From the NCBI RefSeq assembly GCF_008014775.2, contig NZ_CP144914.1:1736001-1800000 (forward strand): 64,000 nt of DNA, in the 5' to 3' direction. Under the pieces are notes generated by a model that did no database searches, was not told the DNA's origin, and saw nothing but the letters and a program-made list of their open reading frames with translations. Every line of letters starts with the position of its first letter. Within the stretch, counting starts at the first letter, position 1. The position numbers were made by a program, and so were the translations under genes. This stretch comes from Alkalicoccus halolimnae (GTDB lineage: Bacteria > Bacillota > Bacilli > Bacillales > Salisediminibacteriaceae). Below are positions 36,342 to 46,651 of the stretch, in pieces.

Positions 36342-37031
36342 ATGTTTGGTTCTATGACTGCATTTCTAATCTATTTTGCTTTCTTGATGATTATCCCTCT
36401 CTGGGCCAGTTCAAGAGTGAAATCCACTTATAATAAATACTCCAAAATCTCTGCTTCCTCAGGAATGTCGGGAGCGGAAGTAGCAAGAAAAATTCTCAAT
36501 GATAATGGTCTGTTTGATGTAAAGGTGGAACCTGTTAAGGGACAGTTAACTGATCACTATGATCCACGCAAAAAGATTGTCCGCCTTTCTGAACACAATT
36601 ATTACAAAGACTCTGTAGCAGGAGCAGCGGTAGCAGCGCATGAAGTGGGACATGCTATCCAGGATTCCCAGGAGTATGCTTTTTTGAAATTCAGAAGTGC
36701 GTTAGTGCCTGTCGCCAGTTTTGGTTCCAATGCTTCTATCTTTTTAATCATCGGGGGTATGCTCCTTACACTCTCCAATCTTGTTCTTGCGGGAATAGTA
36801 TTAATGTCTTTTGCTGTTCTGTTTCAGCTTGTAACACTTCCGGTTGAATTTAATGCTTCGAACAGGGCTATGGATCAAATGGTCAGCATAGGGGTTATCC
36901 GTAATGATGAAGAACGGGAAACAAAGAAAGTACTGAACGCTGCAGCCCTAACTTACGTAGCTGCTGCACTCGTAGCTGTAGCAGAACTAATTCGTTTTGT
37001 CCTCATGTATACGATGATGAATAATGAATAA
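36342..37031 (+). CDS. yugP: Membrane zinc metallopeptidase, YugP family
   Basis: A 229-residue protein with an N-terminal helix, the zinc motif AAHEVGHAIQ (HExxH) near residue 100, and further helices at about 120-165 and 205-225. The downstream FNASNRAMD likely supplies another part of the active site. YugP-like neutral zinc peptidases have no firmly known substrate. In B. subtilis yugP is elsewhere in the genome, so its place here, between ypjA and yitT/ypjC, is a local rearrangement. TAGGAGGAATG precedes the ATG. Confidence 0.85.
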   Translation: MFGSMTAFLIYFAFLMIIPLWASSRVKSTYNKYSKISASSGMSGAEVARKILNDNGLFDVKVEPVKGQLTDHYDPRKKIVRLSEHNYYKDSVAGAAVAAHEVGHAIQDSQEYAFLKFRSALVPVASFGSNASIFLIIGGMLLTLSNLVLAGIVLMSFAVLFQLVTLPVEFNASNRAMDQMVSIGVIRNDEERETKKVLNAAALTYVAAALVAVAELIRFVLMYTMMNNE

Positions 37032-37066
37032 AAAAACCGCCGACTTCAATGCAGTCGGCGGTTTTT
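37032..37066. terminator. Bidirectional terminator between yugP and the yitT-like gene
   Basis: AAAAACCGCCGACT (37032-37045) pairs exactly with AGTCGGCGGTTTTT (37053-37066). T-runs are present on both strands, suiting the two convergent genes. Confidence 0.92.
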
Positions 37067-37077
37067 CCTTACTGAAA

Positions 37078-37950
37078 TTAAATTTGCAGAGGACGTTTGT
37101 ATTCGTCCAGCGTAAAACCTTCACCCATTACATCCTGCACATCCTGAAGTGTAACAAAAGCATGGGGGTCCACTTCTGCGATCAAATTTTTCAGGCGGAC
37201 CATTTCGTTTCTCCCCACCACGCAGTAAAGAATTTCTCTGTCTTCACCGGTAAAAGAACCTCTCCCTTTTAAAATAGTTGCACCCCGATCCATCTCTCTT
37301 TGTATGGCTCCGGCAATCTGCGGAGCTTTATCAGAAATTATCATCGCTGCTTTTCCAGAATAAGCCCCCTGCTGCATGAAATCAATTACTTTTGCTGCAA
37401 TAAATACTGCCACAAGCGTATACATAGCTTCACGGTAATTCAGGTAAAAAAGGGATGAAGTGATAACGCATGCATCAAAAATAAACATGGTCCGTCCCAT
37501 ACTCCACCCGTAATACTTGAAACCAAGTTTAGCAATGATATCGATGCCTCCCGTAGTCCCGCCGAAGCGGAAAACTATTCCGAGCCCAACTCCAATAAAT
37601 ACGCCGGCGAACAGGGCTGCAAGGGTCATGTCGTCACGAAGCGGGATATAAAGAAGAGGATAGGATTGAAAAAGCCATAAGAAGACAGATACTGCCAGTG
37701 TCCCAATTAATGTATATATGAAAGCATTGCGTCCGAGAACTTTCCAGCCAATTATAAATATTGGTATATTCAGCCACAAGTTTGAATAAGCAGGATTGAG
37801 ATCAAAAATAAAGTAGAGGATCAAAGTTATACCCGTAAATCCCCCGTCTGCCAGATTATTTTCCATGTTAAAATAAACTAGTCCGAAAGAAAGAATGGCA
37901 GTACCGACTATAATAAAAAATACATTTTTCACGTGCACATTAGAGATCAT
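37078..37950 (-). CDS. ypjC: YitT family membrane protein (YpjC-like)
   Basis: A 290-residue protein with about five N-terminal helices (DUF161 repeats: FGLVYFNMENNLADGGFTG and a later GVGLGIVFRFGGTTGGIDI) and a C-terminal cytoplasmic DUF2179 domain (DKAPQIAGAIQREMDRG, VVGRNEMVRLKNLI). Function unknown; membrane transport or sensing is suspected for the family. Met 37950 is chosen because GGAGGTGG lies 8 bases before it. Convergent with yugP and divergent from the mazG-like gene. Confidence 0.85.
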   Translation of the reverse strand: MISNVHVKNVFFIIVGTAILSFGLVYFNMENNLADGGFTGITLILYFIFDLNPAYSNLWLNIPIFIIGWKVLGRNAFIYTLIGTLAVSVFLWLFQSYPLLYIPLRDDMTLAALFAGVFIGVGLGIVFRFGGTTGGIDIIAKLGFKYYGWSMGRTMFIFDACVITSSLFYLNYREAMYTLVAVFIAAKVIDFMQQGAYSGKAAMIISDKAPQIAGAIQREMDRGATILKGRGSFTGEDREILYCVVGRNEMVRLKNLIAEVDPHAFVTLQDVQDVMGEGFTLDEYKRPLQI

Positions 37951-38080
37951 TTCCAGCCACCTCCAGCCTGCTTTATTATAAGCCAAGTTTAAAAAGCGTG
38001 CAACGGGTCATTATCGTTTGTAATACGGTTGATTGTTAGCTACGATATGAAAGTAAGAATTTATATTCTGAGGTGAAAAT

Positions 38081-38428
38081 ATGACTGATAGAACAATGGA
38101 AGAAATGCAGCAGGAAGTAGATGAATACATATCACAATTTAAAGAAGGCTATTTCGGTCCTTTGTCGATGATGGCACGATTAACAGAGGAAATGGGAGAA
38201 CTTGCTAGAGAAATAAACCATTTTTACGGAGAAAAACCTAAAAAATCGACAGAAGAAGCAAAGACGATGGAGCAGGAAATTGGAGATGTTCTGTTTGTAA
38301 TGATCTGTCTCGCTAATTCTCTGGATATAGATCTTCAGGAATCATTCGAGATGGTAATGAAGAAGTTTACCACAAGAGACAAGGACCGTTGGACTAAAAA
38401 ATCAGAAGGAGAGTCAGCTGATGATTAA
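38081..38428 (+). CDS. ypjD: MazG-like nucleotide pyrophosphohydrolase YpjD
   Basis: A 115-residue all-helical protein that should hydrolyse non-canonical or excess nucleoside triphosphates. The metal-binding pattern EEMGELAREINHFYG and the later EQEIGDVLFVMICLANSL (ExxE...ExxD) is clear. It overlaps dapB by 8 bp, the same order as in B. subtilis. GAGGTGA precedes the ATG. Confidence 0.9.
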   Translation: MTDRTMEEMQQEVDEYISQFKEGYFGPLSMMARLTEEMGELAREINHFYGEKPKKSTEEAKTMEQEIGDVLFVMICLANSLDIDLQESFEMVMKKFTTRDKDRWTKKSEGESADD

Positions 38429-39215
38429 AATAATAGTAGCAGGACCACGCGGGAATATGGGTAAGGAAGCTGTAAGTATGATAGAAAGAGAAGCTGATTT
38501 TGAACTGTCGGCTGTTGTTGACAGGAAATATGACGGAATTATGATGAAGGAAGCAGAAGGGATGGCCTCTTTACAAGTTCCTGTCTATAAAGATATTGAT
38601 AAATGTATGAAGGAAGTCAATCCTGATGTATTAGTAGATTTGACGAATCCGGAAACCGGTAAAATGCATCTGCGTAAAGCACTGGAGCATGGAGTGCGCC
38701 CTGTCGTAGGCACTACAGGATTTACAGATGATGATATAAGGGGTTTAACTTCTTTAGCTGAAGAAAAGCAGATAGGTGCTATCATAGCACCGAATTTTGC
38801 TATTGGAGCAATTCTACTGATGAAGCTTTCTAAAATGGCGGCTAAACATATGGACGATGTGGAAATAATTGAACAGCATCACGACAAAAAATTGGACGCC
38901 CCTTCAGGGACTGCGATGAAAACGGCCCAGCTGATATCAGAAGTCAGAGATGAAAAAAAGCAGGGGCATCCGCAGGAAGAAGAAGCATGGGCTCATGCCC
39001 GTGGTGCTGAATACGAAGGAATGAGGATACACAGCGTACGCCTTCCCGGTAAAGTAGCCCATCAGGAAGTTATATTTGGCGGGGAAGGGCAGACTCTTAC
39101 TCTTCGTCACGATTCATTAAACCGCACGTCGTTTATGCCGGGAGTTAAAATGGCTGTGGAAAAAGTAATGAAAACGACCGGGCTCGTATACGGGCTGGAT
39201 CAGTATATAGATTAA
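38421..39215 (+). CDS. dapB: 4-hydroxy-tetrahydrodipicolinate reductase
   Basis: NAD(P)H-dependent step of the lysine and meso-diaminopimelate pathway, needed for peptidoglycan. The 264-residue protein has the nucleotide motif [11 protein letters not shown] near the N terminus, [22 protein letters not shown], the catalytic [15 protein letters not shown], and [18 protein letters not shown]. Overlaps ypjD by 8 bp, and mgsA follows 11 bp later, so one operon is likely. Confidence 0.97.
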   Translation: MIKIIVAGPRGNMGKEAVSMIEREADFELSAVVDRKYDGIMMKEAEGMASLQVPVYKDIDKCMKEVNPDVLVDLTNPETGKMHLRKALEHGVRPVVGTTGFTDDDIRGLTSLAEEKQIGAIIAPNFAIGAILLMKLSKMAAKHMDDVEIIEQHHDKKLDAPSGTAMKTAQLISEVRDEKKQGHPQEEEAWAHARGAEYEGMRIHSVRLPGKVAHQEVIFGGEGQTLTLRHDSLNRTSFMPGVKMAVEKVMKTTGLVYGLDQYID

Positions 39216-39226
39216 AGGAGGCCGAA

Positions 39227-39649
39227 ATGAATATAGCCTGCATTGCCCACGATAAAAAGAAGGATGACCTTGTTCAGTTTGCAGTAGCTTACGAACGTAT
39301 ATTGTCCGGTCATTCGCTCTTTGCTACTGGAACGACAGGAACCCGTATTATCGAAGCCACCAATTTAAATATGCATTTGTTCCGGTCCGGCCCTTTAGGG
39401 GGAGATCAGCAGATCGGATCAATGATAGCTGAAAATAAAATGGATCTTGTCTTATTTTTCCGTGATCCTCTCACAGCCCAGCCGCACGAGCCGGACATCA
39501 ACGCCCTCATCCGGCTGTGTGACGTTTACAGTATTCCGCTCGCTACAAATATGGCCACTGCCGAAATATTGGTCGCTGCTCTCAACCGCGGGGATTTGGA
39601 ATGGAGAAATTTAGTACGCGGAGGAGAGCGATTGAATAATGAAGAATAA
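39227..39649 (+). CDS. mgsA: Methylglyoxal synthase
   Basis: Converts dihydroxyacetone phosphate to methylglyoxal and phosphate, an overflow bypass of glycolysis. The 140-residue protein shows [23 protein letters not shown] for phosphate binding, [11 protein letters not shown] with the catalytic Asp, and [15 protein letters not shown]. It overlaps bshB1 by 11 bp; since bacillithiol helps remove methylglyoxal, the linkage with bshB1-bshA makes functional sense. Confidence 0.96.
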   Translation: MNIACIAHDKKKDDLVQFAVAYERILSGHSLFATGTTGTRIIEATNLNMHLFRSGPLGGDQQIGSMIAENKMDLVLFFRDPLTAQPHEPDINALIRLCDVYSIPLATNMATAEILVAALNRGDLEWRNLVRGGERLNNEE

Positions 39650-40319
39650 AATCATTTCTGTGGGAGCTCATCCTGATGATGTGGAAATCGGGATGGGAGG
39701 TACTATAGCGAAATATATAAATGAAGGATGGAGTGCGAAGCTTGTCCATTTAACGAAAGCTGAACTATCATCAAACGGAACCGTGGAAGAAAGAGAGACA
39801 GAATCCCGGAACGCCTGTGAAATATTAGGAGCGGAACCCCCGATATCGCTTTCTTACGCGGACAGAGGACTAATGCAAAAAAGAGAAGAAATTATTAGTG
39901 ATCTCGTGCAGATTATAAGAAGAGAACAGCCGGAAATATTATTTGCACCCTTTTATATAGACCGTCATCCTGATCATGGTCACTGCTCGGAACTTGTGAA
40001 GGAAGCTTATTTTTCATCGGGAATACAAAAATATGGTTATGGAAAAGCTTATCGCCCGAGTGCCTTATATTTTTATCAAATCAATGGGATGGGCACCCCC
40101 GATTTCGCCGTAGATATTTCTACATCAGTGGATAAAAAATATAAAGCGCTGGAGTGTTTTTCAAGTCAATTTCAGCAGAGTAAAGATTCCATTAAAACCC
40201 CGCTGAATGAGAGTTATTTGGAGGACCTTAAATCCAGGGACCGTCTTACAGGCAAAGAAGCTGGAGTATCTTTTGCAGAGGGATTCAAATCTGAATCTCT
40301 TCTTCTTCACAATTTTTAA
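39639..40319 (+). CDS. bshB1: Bacillithiol biosynthesis deacetylase BshB1
   Basis: Zinc hydrolase that deacetylates GlcNAc-malate in synthesis of bacillithiol, the main low-molecular thiol of Bacilli. The 226-residue LmbE-like protein has the metal motif [13 protein letters not shown] at residues 8-20 and the second metal site DRHPDHGHC near residue 108. It overlaps mgsA and precedes bshA by about 175 bp. Confidence 0.95.
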   Translation: MKNKIISVGAHPDDVEIGMGGTIAKYINEGWSAKLVHLTKAELSSNGTVEERETESRNACEILGAEPPISLSYADRGLMQKREEIISDLVQIIRREQPEILFAPFYIDRHPDHGHCSELVKEAYFSSGIQKYGYGKAYRPSALYFYQINGMGTPDFAVDISTSVDKKYKALECFSSQFQQSKDSIKTPLNESYLEDLKSRDRLTGKEAGVSFAEGFKSESLLLHNF

Positions 40320-40495
40320 AAATCTGCACGCATTACTTTGATTTGATAAATAACGAGATTTTTAATTTCCGCCGACTGAGGAAAAAGTTCCCTGCTATAT
40401 CACAGCTAATACGAACGTTAAGATATTTGATTACGTAAATATGCGTATATTTTTTTCAGGAAATGCACTTATGAAATTGATTCAGGAGGATGAAT

Positions 40496-41617
40496 ATGAA
40501 AATCGGCATTACGTGCTATCCTACTGTCGGTGGTTCTGGAGTTGTCGCTACGGAACTTGGCATGGCACTGGCAGAAAAAGGACATGAAGTACATTTTATA
40601 ACTTCCAGCCTTCCGTTCAGGCTGGACGAAAGCGAAACGAATATTTATTTTCATGAAGTGGCAGTTAATTCTTACGCAGTATTCCAATATCCTCCCTATG
40701 ACCTGGCGCTGGCGAGCAAAATGGCAGACGTGATAAAGCAGGAAAAATTGGATATACTGCATGTTCATTACGCGATTCCTCATGCAGTAAGCGCTTTTTT
40801 AGCAAAGGAAATGGTAAATGGACAAGTGAAAATCGTAACTACTCTTCACGGAACGGACATTACCGTGCTTGGCTATGATCCTTCTTTAAGTAATATGATT
40901 CGTTTCGGGATTGAAAAATCCGATGCGGTAACGGCTGTTTCCACTGATCTGATAAGACAGACAGAGCAGCTTCTGAAAACACGCGTTCCTATTGATACTG
41001 TCTATAACTTTATTGATGAGCGCATTTATTATCCAAGAAATCCTGTCAGCCTAAAGCAGGAATTGGGCATAGGTGAACAGACGAAAGTACTCTCACATGT
41101 ATCCAACTTCCGTAAAGTAAAAAGGGTGGAAGATGTTGTCTACACGTTCCAAAAAGTATTTGCTCAAATAGATGCAAAACTGCTGCTTATCGGGGATGGG
41201 CCTGAACTTCCAGTAATAAGAGAGCTTGTAAAAGATCTCGGTTTGGATAAACAGGTATATATTACAGGCAGTCAGAAAAGAGTGGCTGATCTACTGTCCA
41301 TAAGTGATATAAAACTGCTCATGTCGTCTAAAGAAAGCTTTGGCCTTGTCCTGCTTGAAGCAATGGCCTGCGGGGTCCCTGTTATCGGCACTAACATCGG
41401 CGGAATCCCTGAGGTGATTGAACATGGACAAAGTGGATTTATCTGCAGTCTTGGAGATACGGACGAAGCGGCTGCTTATGCATTAAAAATACTGAAAGAC
41501 GAAAAGCTTCAGAAGAAAATGGCTGCGGCTGCTCTTCAGAGGGCGAAAACCACTTTTAATAAGAACGACATTGTCAGTCAGTATGAACTTATTTATGAAA
41601 GAACTCTGGAGACATGA
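40496..41617 (+). CDS. bshA: N-acetyl-alpha-D-glucosaminyl L-malate synthase BshA
   Basis: GT4 glycosyltransferase joining UDP-GlcNAc and L-malate, the first step to bacillithiol. The 373-residue protein shows [18 protein letters not shown] at the N terminus, [22 protein letters not shown], and the donor-site [19 protein letters not shown] with the E(x7)E pattern. The ATG at 40496 is chosen, 5 bases after AGGAGGA; the ATG at 40490 lies within that site. The next gene, cca, begins one base after the stop. Confidence 0.96.
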   Translation: MKIGITCYPTVGGSGVVATELGMALAEKGHEVHFITSSLPFRLDESETNIYFHEVAVNSYAVFQYPPYDLALASKMADVIKQEKLDILHVHYAIPHAVSAFLAKEMVNGQVKIVTTLHGTDITVLGYDPSLSNMIRFGIEKSDAVTAVSTDLIRQTEQLLKTRVPIDTVYNFIDERIYYPRNPVSLKQELGIGEQTKVLSHVSNFRKVKRVEDVVYTFQKVFAQIDAKLLLIGDGPELPVIRELVKDLGLDKQVYITGSQKRVADLLSISDIKLLMSSKESFGLVLLEAMACGVPVIGTNIGGIPEVIEHGQSGFICSLGDTDEAAAYALKILKDEKLQKKMAAAALQRAKTTFNKNDIVSQYELIYERTLET

Positions 41618-41618
41618 T

Positions 41619-42701
41619 ATGGGGATTTGGGAGCAGGGGCTTAATATCATTAATTACATAAATAAGGCAGGTTACCCGTCTTACCTCGTAGGAGGTGCAG
41701 TGAGGGATCATTTCATGGGCATAAAGCCTAAGGATATTGATATTGCGGCTGACATTTCATTAGGAGAATTATCAGAACTGTATGAAAAAGTTATACCTGT
41801 CGGTAAAGAAGGGAAAACAATGCTTATTTTTCCTTATAATAAGCCTGTAGAAATTACAAAAATAAACGGGAAATCAATCAGCGAAGACCTTCATAACCGG
41901 GATTTTACCTGCAATGCAATGGCAGTAGATGCAGAAGAAAAAGTGTATGATCCTCTGAAAGGGAAAGAGGCTATTCAAAATAAAATTCTCGTACCTGTAA
42001 AAGAAGGAAGCAGCATATTTATTGAAGATCCGCTGCGGCTGCTTCGGACAGTGCGACTGTCTGTACAGCTGCAGTTTCAGCTTAGCCGGAAACTGAGAGC
42101 AACCTTCTATAATTCAGCTTTCCTAATACAACAAACTGCTCCCGAACGTATATTTAAGGAACTGGACAAGCTCGGTTCCTGTTCAATTACAAAAGAACAT
42201 TGGGAAAATATCCTTCCTTTACTCTACGCTCTTCCAATAGACATTCTTAGCAGCAGGGAGGTCCAGTCAGGGCTCATAGAAGAAGAGCCTGTGTTCACTC
42301 AGCTGCAATGGTGGGCAGTGCTTCTCCACCAGAATGGGGAAAGTTGGATTTCCCGCGGTCTGCCGGGAAAGCTGACTGCCCATCATAAAGAAGTGGACCG
42401 TTACGTGGGAAAATTCCCCTGGAACAATCTGAATTTATATGACATGTCAGAAGAAGTCCTGCAATCATCTCTTCTTTTATTAAAACTTAAGAAGACAGAT
42501 GTGAACGAGCGGCATATCTATAAACAAATAAAAAACCTGCCTATCCATTCTCGAAAAGATCTGGATGCGGACGGAAAAGATCTATTGTATTTGAAAAAAG
42601 CAGACATAGGTGAAAAGCTGCGTTTATTAGAAGAAGCAGTCGTGAATGGGAAGGTAGCGAATAAAAAACGTGAATTGATTAACTATATAAAAGGAGAATA
42701 A
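41619..42701 (+). CDS. cca: CCA tRNA nucleotidyltransferase
   Basis: Adds or repairs the 3' CCA of tRNAs without a nucleic acid template. The 360-residue class II enzyme has YLVGGAVRDHFMG (motif A, with the DxD in KDIDIAA), DLHNRDFTCNAMAVD (motif B), and EDPLRLLRTVRLS (motif D region). ATG 41619 is chosen because GGAG at 41608-41611 is 7 bases before it and the N terminus is then normal; the longer frame overlaps bshA. Confidence 0.94.
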   Translation: MGIWEQGLNIINYINKAGYPSYLVGGAVRDHFMGIKPKDIDIAADISLGELSELYEKVIPVGKEGKTMLIFPYNKPVEITKINGKSISEDLHNRDFTCNAMAVDAEEKVYDPLKGKEAIQNKILVPVKEGSSIFIEDPLRLLRTVRLSVQLQFQLSRKLRATFYNSAFLIQQTAPERIFKELDKLGSCSITKEHWENILPLLYALPIDILSSREVQSGLIEEEPVFTQLQWWAVLLHQNGESWISRGLPGKLTAHHKEVDRYVGKFPWNNLNLYDMSEEVLQSSLLLLKLKKTDVNERHIYKQIKNLPIHSRKDLDADGKDLLYLKKADIGEKLRLLEEAVVNGKVANKKRELINYIKGE

Positions 42702-42703
42702 TA

Positions 42704-43666
42704 ATGAAAAGTGAACTTCTGGCCGTTTTAAACGAGGCATATCCGGAATATGTATCAGGAGAAAAACTAAGTATTCTTCTTCATTGTTCGCGAACAGCCG
42801 TTTGGAAGCATATAAAAAATCTCCAGGAGGAAGGGTATCAAATAAAAGCTGTAAGAAATAAAGGGTATCTTCTCGAAAGTTCTCCATCATTATATTCCGG
42901 CCATGCTGTAGCTTCACGATTGATTAAGGGAAATCTGCCTTATCAGATCCGCTTTTATCCCGAACTGCTTTCTACTCAAAATGAGGCGCAGCGCCTGGCT
43001 ATGGAAGGGGCTGAAGAAGGCACAGTTGTTATCGCCGATAAACAGACGAAAGGAAGGGGCAGACTTGGCAGAGAATGGGAAAGTTCCATGGGCACCGGAC
43101 TGGCTGTCAGTCTTATCTTGAAGCCTGATGTACCTGCATATAAAGCACCTCAGCTCACATTAGTAGCAGCTGTATCAGTTGTAAAGGCGATTGAACAAAT
43201 TACAGGAGTAAAGGCGGAAATTAAATGGCCGAACGATTTATTGATAGAAGGAAAAAAAGTCTGCGGTATCTTAACGGAAATGCAGGCAGATCCAGACCGC
43301 ATAAAGTCCGTGATCGTCGGCATTGGTTTGAATGTTAACGAAACCGTGTTTCCGGAGCATTTACATCATATTGCTGCTTCTCTTTCAGGATTTGCAGATT
43401 CACCTCCGGAAAGAGCCCAGCTTGCAGCAGCAGTCCTTAACCAATTTGCAGAGGACTATGAGTTGTATAAACAATCAGGATTTGCCGGGGTTAAAGCAGA
43501 GTGGGAAAGTTACTCCTGCACGCTTGGCCGAAAAATTCAAGTACGTCAGAATGGCAGCTATATAAACGGGACGGCGGAAGCTGTTGACAGCCAGGGAGTT
43601 TTAAAACTTCGTGATAAAGACGGCATTCTTCACTCAATTGTTTCAGGGGATATTGAGATTTCATAA
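42704..43666 (+). CDS. birA: Biotin-protein ligase and biotin repressor
   Basis: Attaches biotin to carboxylase carrier proteins and, with biotinyl-AMP, represses biotin genes. The 320-residue protein has an N-terminal winged helix (residues about 5-60; LSILLHCSRTAVWKHIKNL), the ligase loop KGRGRLGREWES near residue 114 and KWPNDLLIEGKKVCGIL near residue 173, and a small C-terminal SH3-like domain. Being of the two-domain type it should regulate as well as ligate. Starts 2 bp after cca. Confidence 0.95.
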   Translation: MKSELLAVLNEAYPEYVSGEKLSILLHCSRTAVWKHIKNLQEEGYQIKAVRNKGYLLESSPSLYSGHAVASRLIKGNLPYQIRFYPELLSTQNEAQRLAMEGAEEGTVVIADKQTKGRGRLGREWESSMGTGLAVSLILKPDVPAYKAPQLTLVAAVSVVKAIEQITGVKAEIKWPNDLLIEGKKVCGILTEMQADPDRIKSVIVGIGLNVNETVFPEHLHHIAASLSGFADSPPERAQLAAAVLNQFAEDYELYKQSGFAGVKAEWESYSCTLGRKIQVRQNGSYINGTAEAVDSQGVLKLRDKDGILHSIVSGDIEIS

Positions 43667-43667
43667 T

Positions 43668-43698
43668 TTAGACACAGGAAGCGGAAATTTGCTATAAT
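43668..43698 (+). promoter_or_regulatory. Possible panBCD promoter
   Basis: A consensus -10 TATAAT at 43693-43698 lies 150 bp before panB; the best -35 (TTAGAC, 43668-43673) is 19 bases away, which is on the long side. Confidence 0.45.
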
Positions 43699-43844
43699 AC
43701 GTGTGGGCGGTATCCTGTAAAGGAACCGTACTGAATAAATAGAACACAGAAGTAAATGTCTGCTCTGATCTGAATGTCAGACAGGGACAGAAGGTGGAAC
43801 GGCAGGACGTTCTTTCCTTCTTATTAAAAGAAGGAGTGATAGGT

Positions 43845-44681
43845 ATGAAGAAAACAACGGTTGATTTCAAACAGATGAAGGAGAACCATAAACCTATTGT
43901 AATGGTGACAGCTTATGATGCCCCGGCAGCTTCCCTGAGTGAAGCTGCCGGTGTGGACACGATTCTCGTAGGTGATTCATTAGGTATGGTGGTTCTCGGG
44001 TACGACTCTACAGTACCTGTATCGATGGAAGATATGATTCATCACACGAAAGCGGTAAAAAGAGGAGCAAGGAGCACTTTCATTGTTACAGATATGCCGT
44101 TCATGTCATATCATGTTTCCAAAATGGATACAATGATAAATGCCCGCCGGATTATTCAGGAAAGTGGCGCAGATGCCGTGAAACTGGAAGGGAACGGTGA
44201 AGTTTTTGACTATACAGCCGCTCTTGTCAAAGCTGGAGTTCCTGTAGTCAGCCACCTCGGTTTAACTCCACAGACTGTCGGGGTGTCAGGCGGGTATAAA
44301 GTAAAGGGGAAAACAGCAGAAGAACAGAAGCAGCTCGTAGAGGATGCAGGCAGGGCAGAAAAAGCAGGAGCATGCATGCTTGTTCTTGAGTGTGTGCCGG
44401 AAGAAGCAGCCAAACGAATTCAGGAAACAGTGACCATTCCTGTGATTGGTATAGGTGCAGGGAGGTTTACAGATGGACAGGTGCTCGTTTATCACGATAT
44501 TGTCGGATACTACGGGGGGCATAAACCAAAATTTGTTAAACAGTACACTGATATCCAGGCACCCGTACAGAAGGCAATAGAAGAATATGCCAACGAAGTC
44601 CGTTCACACAAGTTCCCGCAGGAAGGGCATGTCTTTTCTCCGCTTGAAAAGACAGAAGGGCTCTATGGGGGAAGTAAATGA
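43845..44681 (+). CDS. panB: Ketopantoate hydroxymethyltransferase
   Basis: First step of pantothenate synthesis: adds a one-carbon unit from methylene-THF to ketoisovalerate. The 278-residue TIM barrel shows [59 protein letters not shown], and VIGIGAG. ATG 43845 is chosen because AAGGAGTGAT is just before it; the same frame is open from 43794. The stop overlaps panC by 4 bp. Confidence 0.96.
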   Translation: MKKTTVDFKQMKENHKPIVMVTAYDAPAASLSEAAGVDTILVGDSLGMVVLGYDSTVPVSMEDMIHHTKAVKRGARSTFIVTDMPFMSYHVSKMDTMINARRIIQESGADAVKLEGNGEVFDYTAALVKAGVPVVSHLGLTPQTVGVSGGYKVKGKTAEEQKQLVEDAGRAEKAGACMLVLECVPEEAAKRIQETVTIPVIGIGAGRFTDGQVLVYHDIVGYYGGHKPKFVKQYTDIQAPVQKAIEEYANEVRSHKFPQEGHVFSPLEKTEGLYGGSK

Positions 44682-45517
44682 AGCAGGTCAGCAAAATAAA
44701 AGAGCTGCGGTCATTAATTCAGGACGCAAAACAGGACGGTAAACGCATCGGTTTTGTACCAACGATGGGATACCTGCATGAAGGGCACCTCGCTCTCGTA
44801 AATGAAGCCAGGAAAAATACAGACGTTGTAGTCATGTCCATTTTTGTTAATCCCCTGCAGTTTGGAGAAGGGGAAGATTTCGAAACTTATCCACGCAGTG
44901 AAGAACGCGATCGGGAAATGGCAGAAGGTAAAGGTGTCGATATTCTTTTTCTTCCGGATGCAGAAGAAATGTATCCCCGCCCGATGAGATCTGCAGTAAA
45001 TATCCTTCAAGGTACGGATGTGATGTGCGGAGCCAGCCGTCCGGGACATTTTAATGGAGTTGCGACAGTCGTATTGAAGCTGTTTAATATGGTGGATCCA
45101 GACGCTGCATTTTTTGGCCAAAAAGATGCTCAGCAGGTAGCAGTTATTGAAAATATGATAAAAGATTTCAATATGAATATAAAAATATTTCCAGCTCCGA
45201 TTGTACGGGAAAAGGACGGACTAGCAATGAGTTCGAGAAATATTAACCTCTCTCCTGCTGAAAGAAAAGAAGCCCCGGAAATTTATAAAATTCTGCAGCA
45301 GGCTGCAGCGCTCATCAGAAACGGGAAAGCTGATACAGCGATGAAAGAAGCTTCGGAGAAACTCTATGCGTTAAAAGCTGAAGTCGATTACCTGGAGCTT
45401 CGTACGTTCCCTGATTTGGGAAAATCGGACGGAACGGATGTCGGAAAGATAATTTTAGCTGCAGCTGTAAAGTATGAAAAAGTCAGATTAATAGATAATA
45501 TTATTTGGGAACAATAG
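44678..45517 (+). CDS. panC: Pantothenate synthetase
   Basis: ATP-dependent joining of pantoate and beta-alanine. The 279-residue protein has [15 protein letters not shown] (HIGH-like motif), [45 protein letters not shown], and [12 protein letters not shown] with the KMSKS-like loop. It overlaps panB by 4 bp and is 14 bp from panD. Confidence 0.97.
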   Translation: MKQVSKIKELRSLIQDAKQDGKRIGFVPTMGYLHEGHLALVNEARKNTDVVVMSIFVNPLQFGEGEDFETYPRSEERDREMAEGKGVDILFLPDAEEMYPRPMRSAVNILQGTDVMCGASRPGHFNGVATVVLKLFNMVDPDAAFFGQKDAQQVAVIENMIKDFNMNIKIFPAPIVREKDGLAMSSRNINLSPAERKEAPEIYKILQQAAALIRNGKADTAMKEASEKLYALKAEVDYLELRTFPDLGKSDGTDVGKIILAAAVKYEKVRLIDNIIWEQ

Positions 45518-45531
45518 AAAGGATGACCTGA

Positions 45532-45918
45532 ATGTACCGTGAAATGATGAATGGCAAGCTTCACAGAGGAACTGTTACAGAAGCAAATTTAAATTATGTA
45601 GGCAGTATTACTATAGATGAAGACCTGCTTGATGAAGTCGATATGATGGAGAATGAAAAGGTTCAGGTTGTTAATAATAATAATGGCGCCCGACTGGAAA
45701 CGTATATTATTGCAGGGGTGCGAGGGTCAAAAACAATCTGTCTAAATGGAGCTGCGGCAAGACTCGTTCAGCCGGGGGATAAAGTAATCGTCATTTCCTA
45801 CAAATGGATGGAGGAAGCAGAGGCAAAGATTCATACTCCTAAAGTTGCCATACTTGATGAAGCAAACAATATTGCTGAACGAATGGGTACCGAACCAGCT
45901 GCTACTGTTAGAATATAA
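45532..45918 (+). CDS. panD: Aspartate 1-decarboxylase proenzyme
   Basis: Makes beta-alanine from aspartate. The 128-residue pyruvoyl enzyme self-cleaves at Gly24-Ser25; the segment [10 protein letters not shown] is in the expected place. The later [13 protein letters not shown] and [15 protein letters not shown] complete the family pattern. Last gene of panBCD; a terminator hairpin follows at 46052. Confidence 0.96.
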   Translation: MYREMMNGKLHRGTVTEANLNYVGSITIDEDLLDEVDMMENEKVQVVNNNNGARLETYIIAGVRGSKTICLNGAAARLVQPGDKVIVISYKWMEEAEAKIHTPKVAILDEANNIAERMGTEPAATVRI

Positions 45919-46051
45919 TAACTTCGTTTATAAAAATTATTTTTGTAAAAAGTGATTGACTGCGGTTGGGAGTTTATTTCATTTCTCTGTTACTCAAAAC
46001 GATAGTATTCTCATAATATTAACCACGAACGTTAACAATGCCCAAAATTAG

Positions 46052-46090
46052 AGCTGTCTTAAACTGTTTTCAGTGAGAGACAGCTTTTTT
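46052..46090 (+). terminator. Intrinsic terminator after panD
   Basis: AGCTGTCTT (46052-46060) pairs with GAGACAGCT (46077-46085) with one G-U, followed by a T-run. It is about 130 bp after the panD stop. Confidence 0.8.
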
Positions 46091-46371
46091 ATATCAAAGC
46101 TCTGTCAGTGTTTAATAAAAACTCTAATCACTAACAGATACACGCATGCAGATCATCCACCTCGATAGAGAAAATAATAGCCTGCATAAGGGGACTAAAT
46201 CCTGTTTGAAAAAGTGTTTTTTCATTTAAGTTCACCATATTTAGATAGAACTTAATATTTATATAGATAGAATGAATGACCTCGAAAACGGTTTTCTCCA
46301 GCGAAAGAAAGAAGCGTGTTATCATTTTTAATGGCATACCACCATTCTTGAAGGAAAAACAGAGAAGGAGG

Positions 46372-46520
46372 ACAGGCCGCTGCAGAGAACATGGTGCGCC
46401 TGGGTGGCGAAAAAGGACAAGCACCACCCGCCCGGAACATAGGGAGGAAGGGATTAGCTGAGGCGATCCCTGCGCCCCCATGGAAACAAAAGCGGTTGTT
46501 TACAGAAACGGCGACAAATT
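46372..46520 (+). repeat. Interspersed repeat copy R5 (variant 3' end)
   Basis: Carries GCTGCAGAGAACATGG, CCACCCGCCCGG, GGAAGGGATTAGCTGAGGC (46446-46464) and CCCATGGAAACAAAAGCG (46477-46494). After that it does not follow the CAAGGCAGCC end but continues with TTGTTTACAGAA, as does copy R7. The rest of the panD-dinG gap (45919-46651) shows no gene. Confidence 0.7.
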
Positions 46521-46651
46521 ACTATGTTCAACATATATTATTAATCACTAACATAAGTTTTACGAGAAAATCTGTATCATTTATACAAAGAAGCTCAGGC
46601 GGAATCGTGATACAATAGCGGTGAAATGTTAACTGGAAAGTAGGGACACAG

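Noticed and set aside
46391..46618. Small frames inside repeat copies (such as those ending near PPWKQKR)
   Set aside because: The recurrent peptide comes from the shared repeat DNA; frames differ in length and start between copies and stop codons interrupt most of them.
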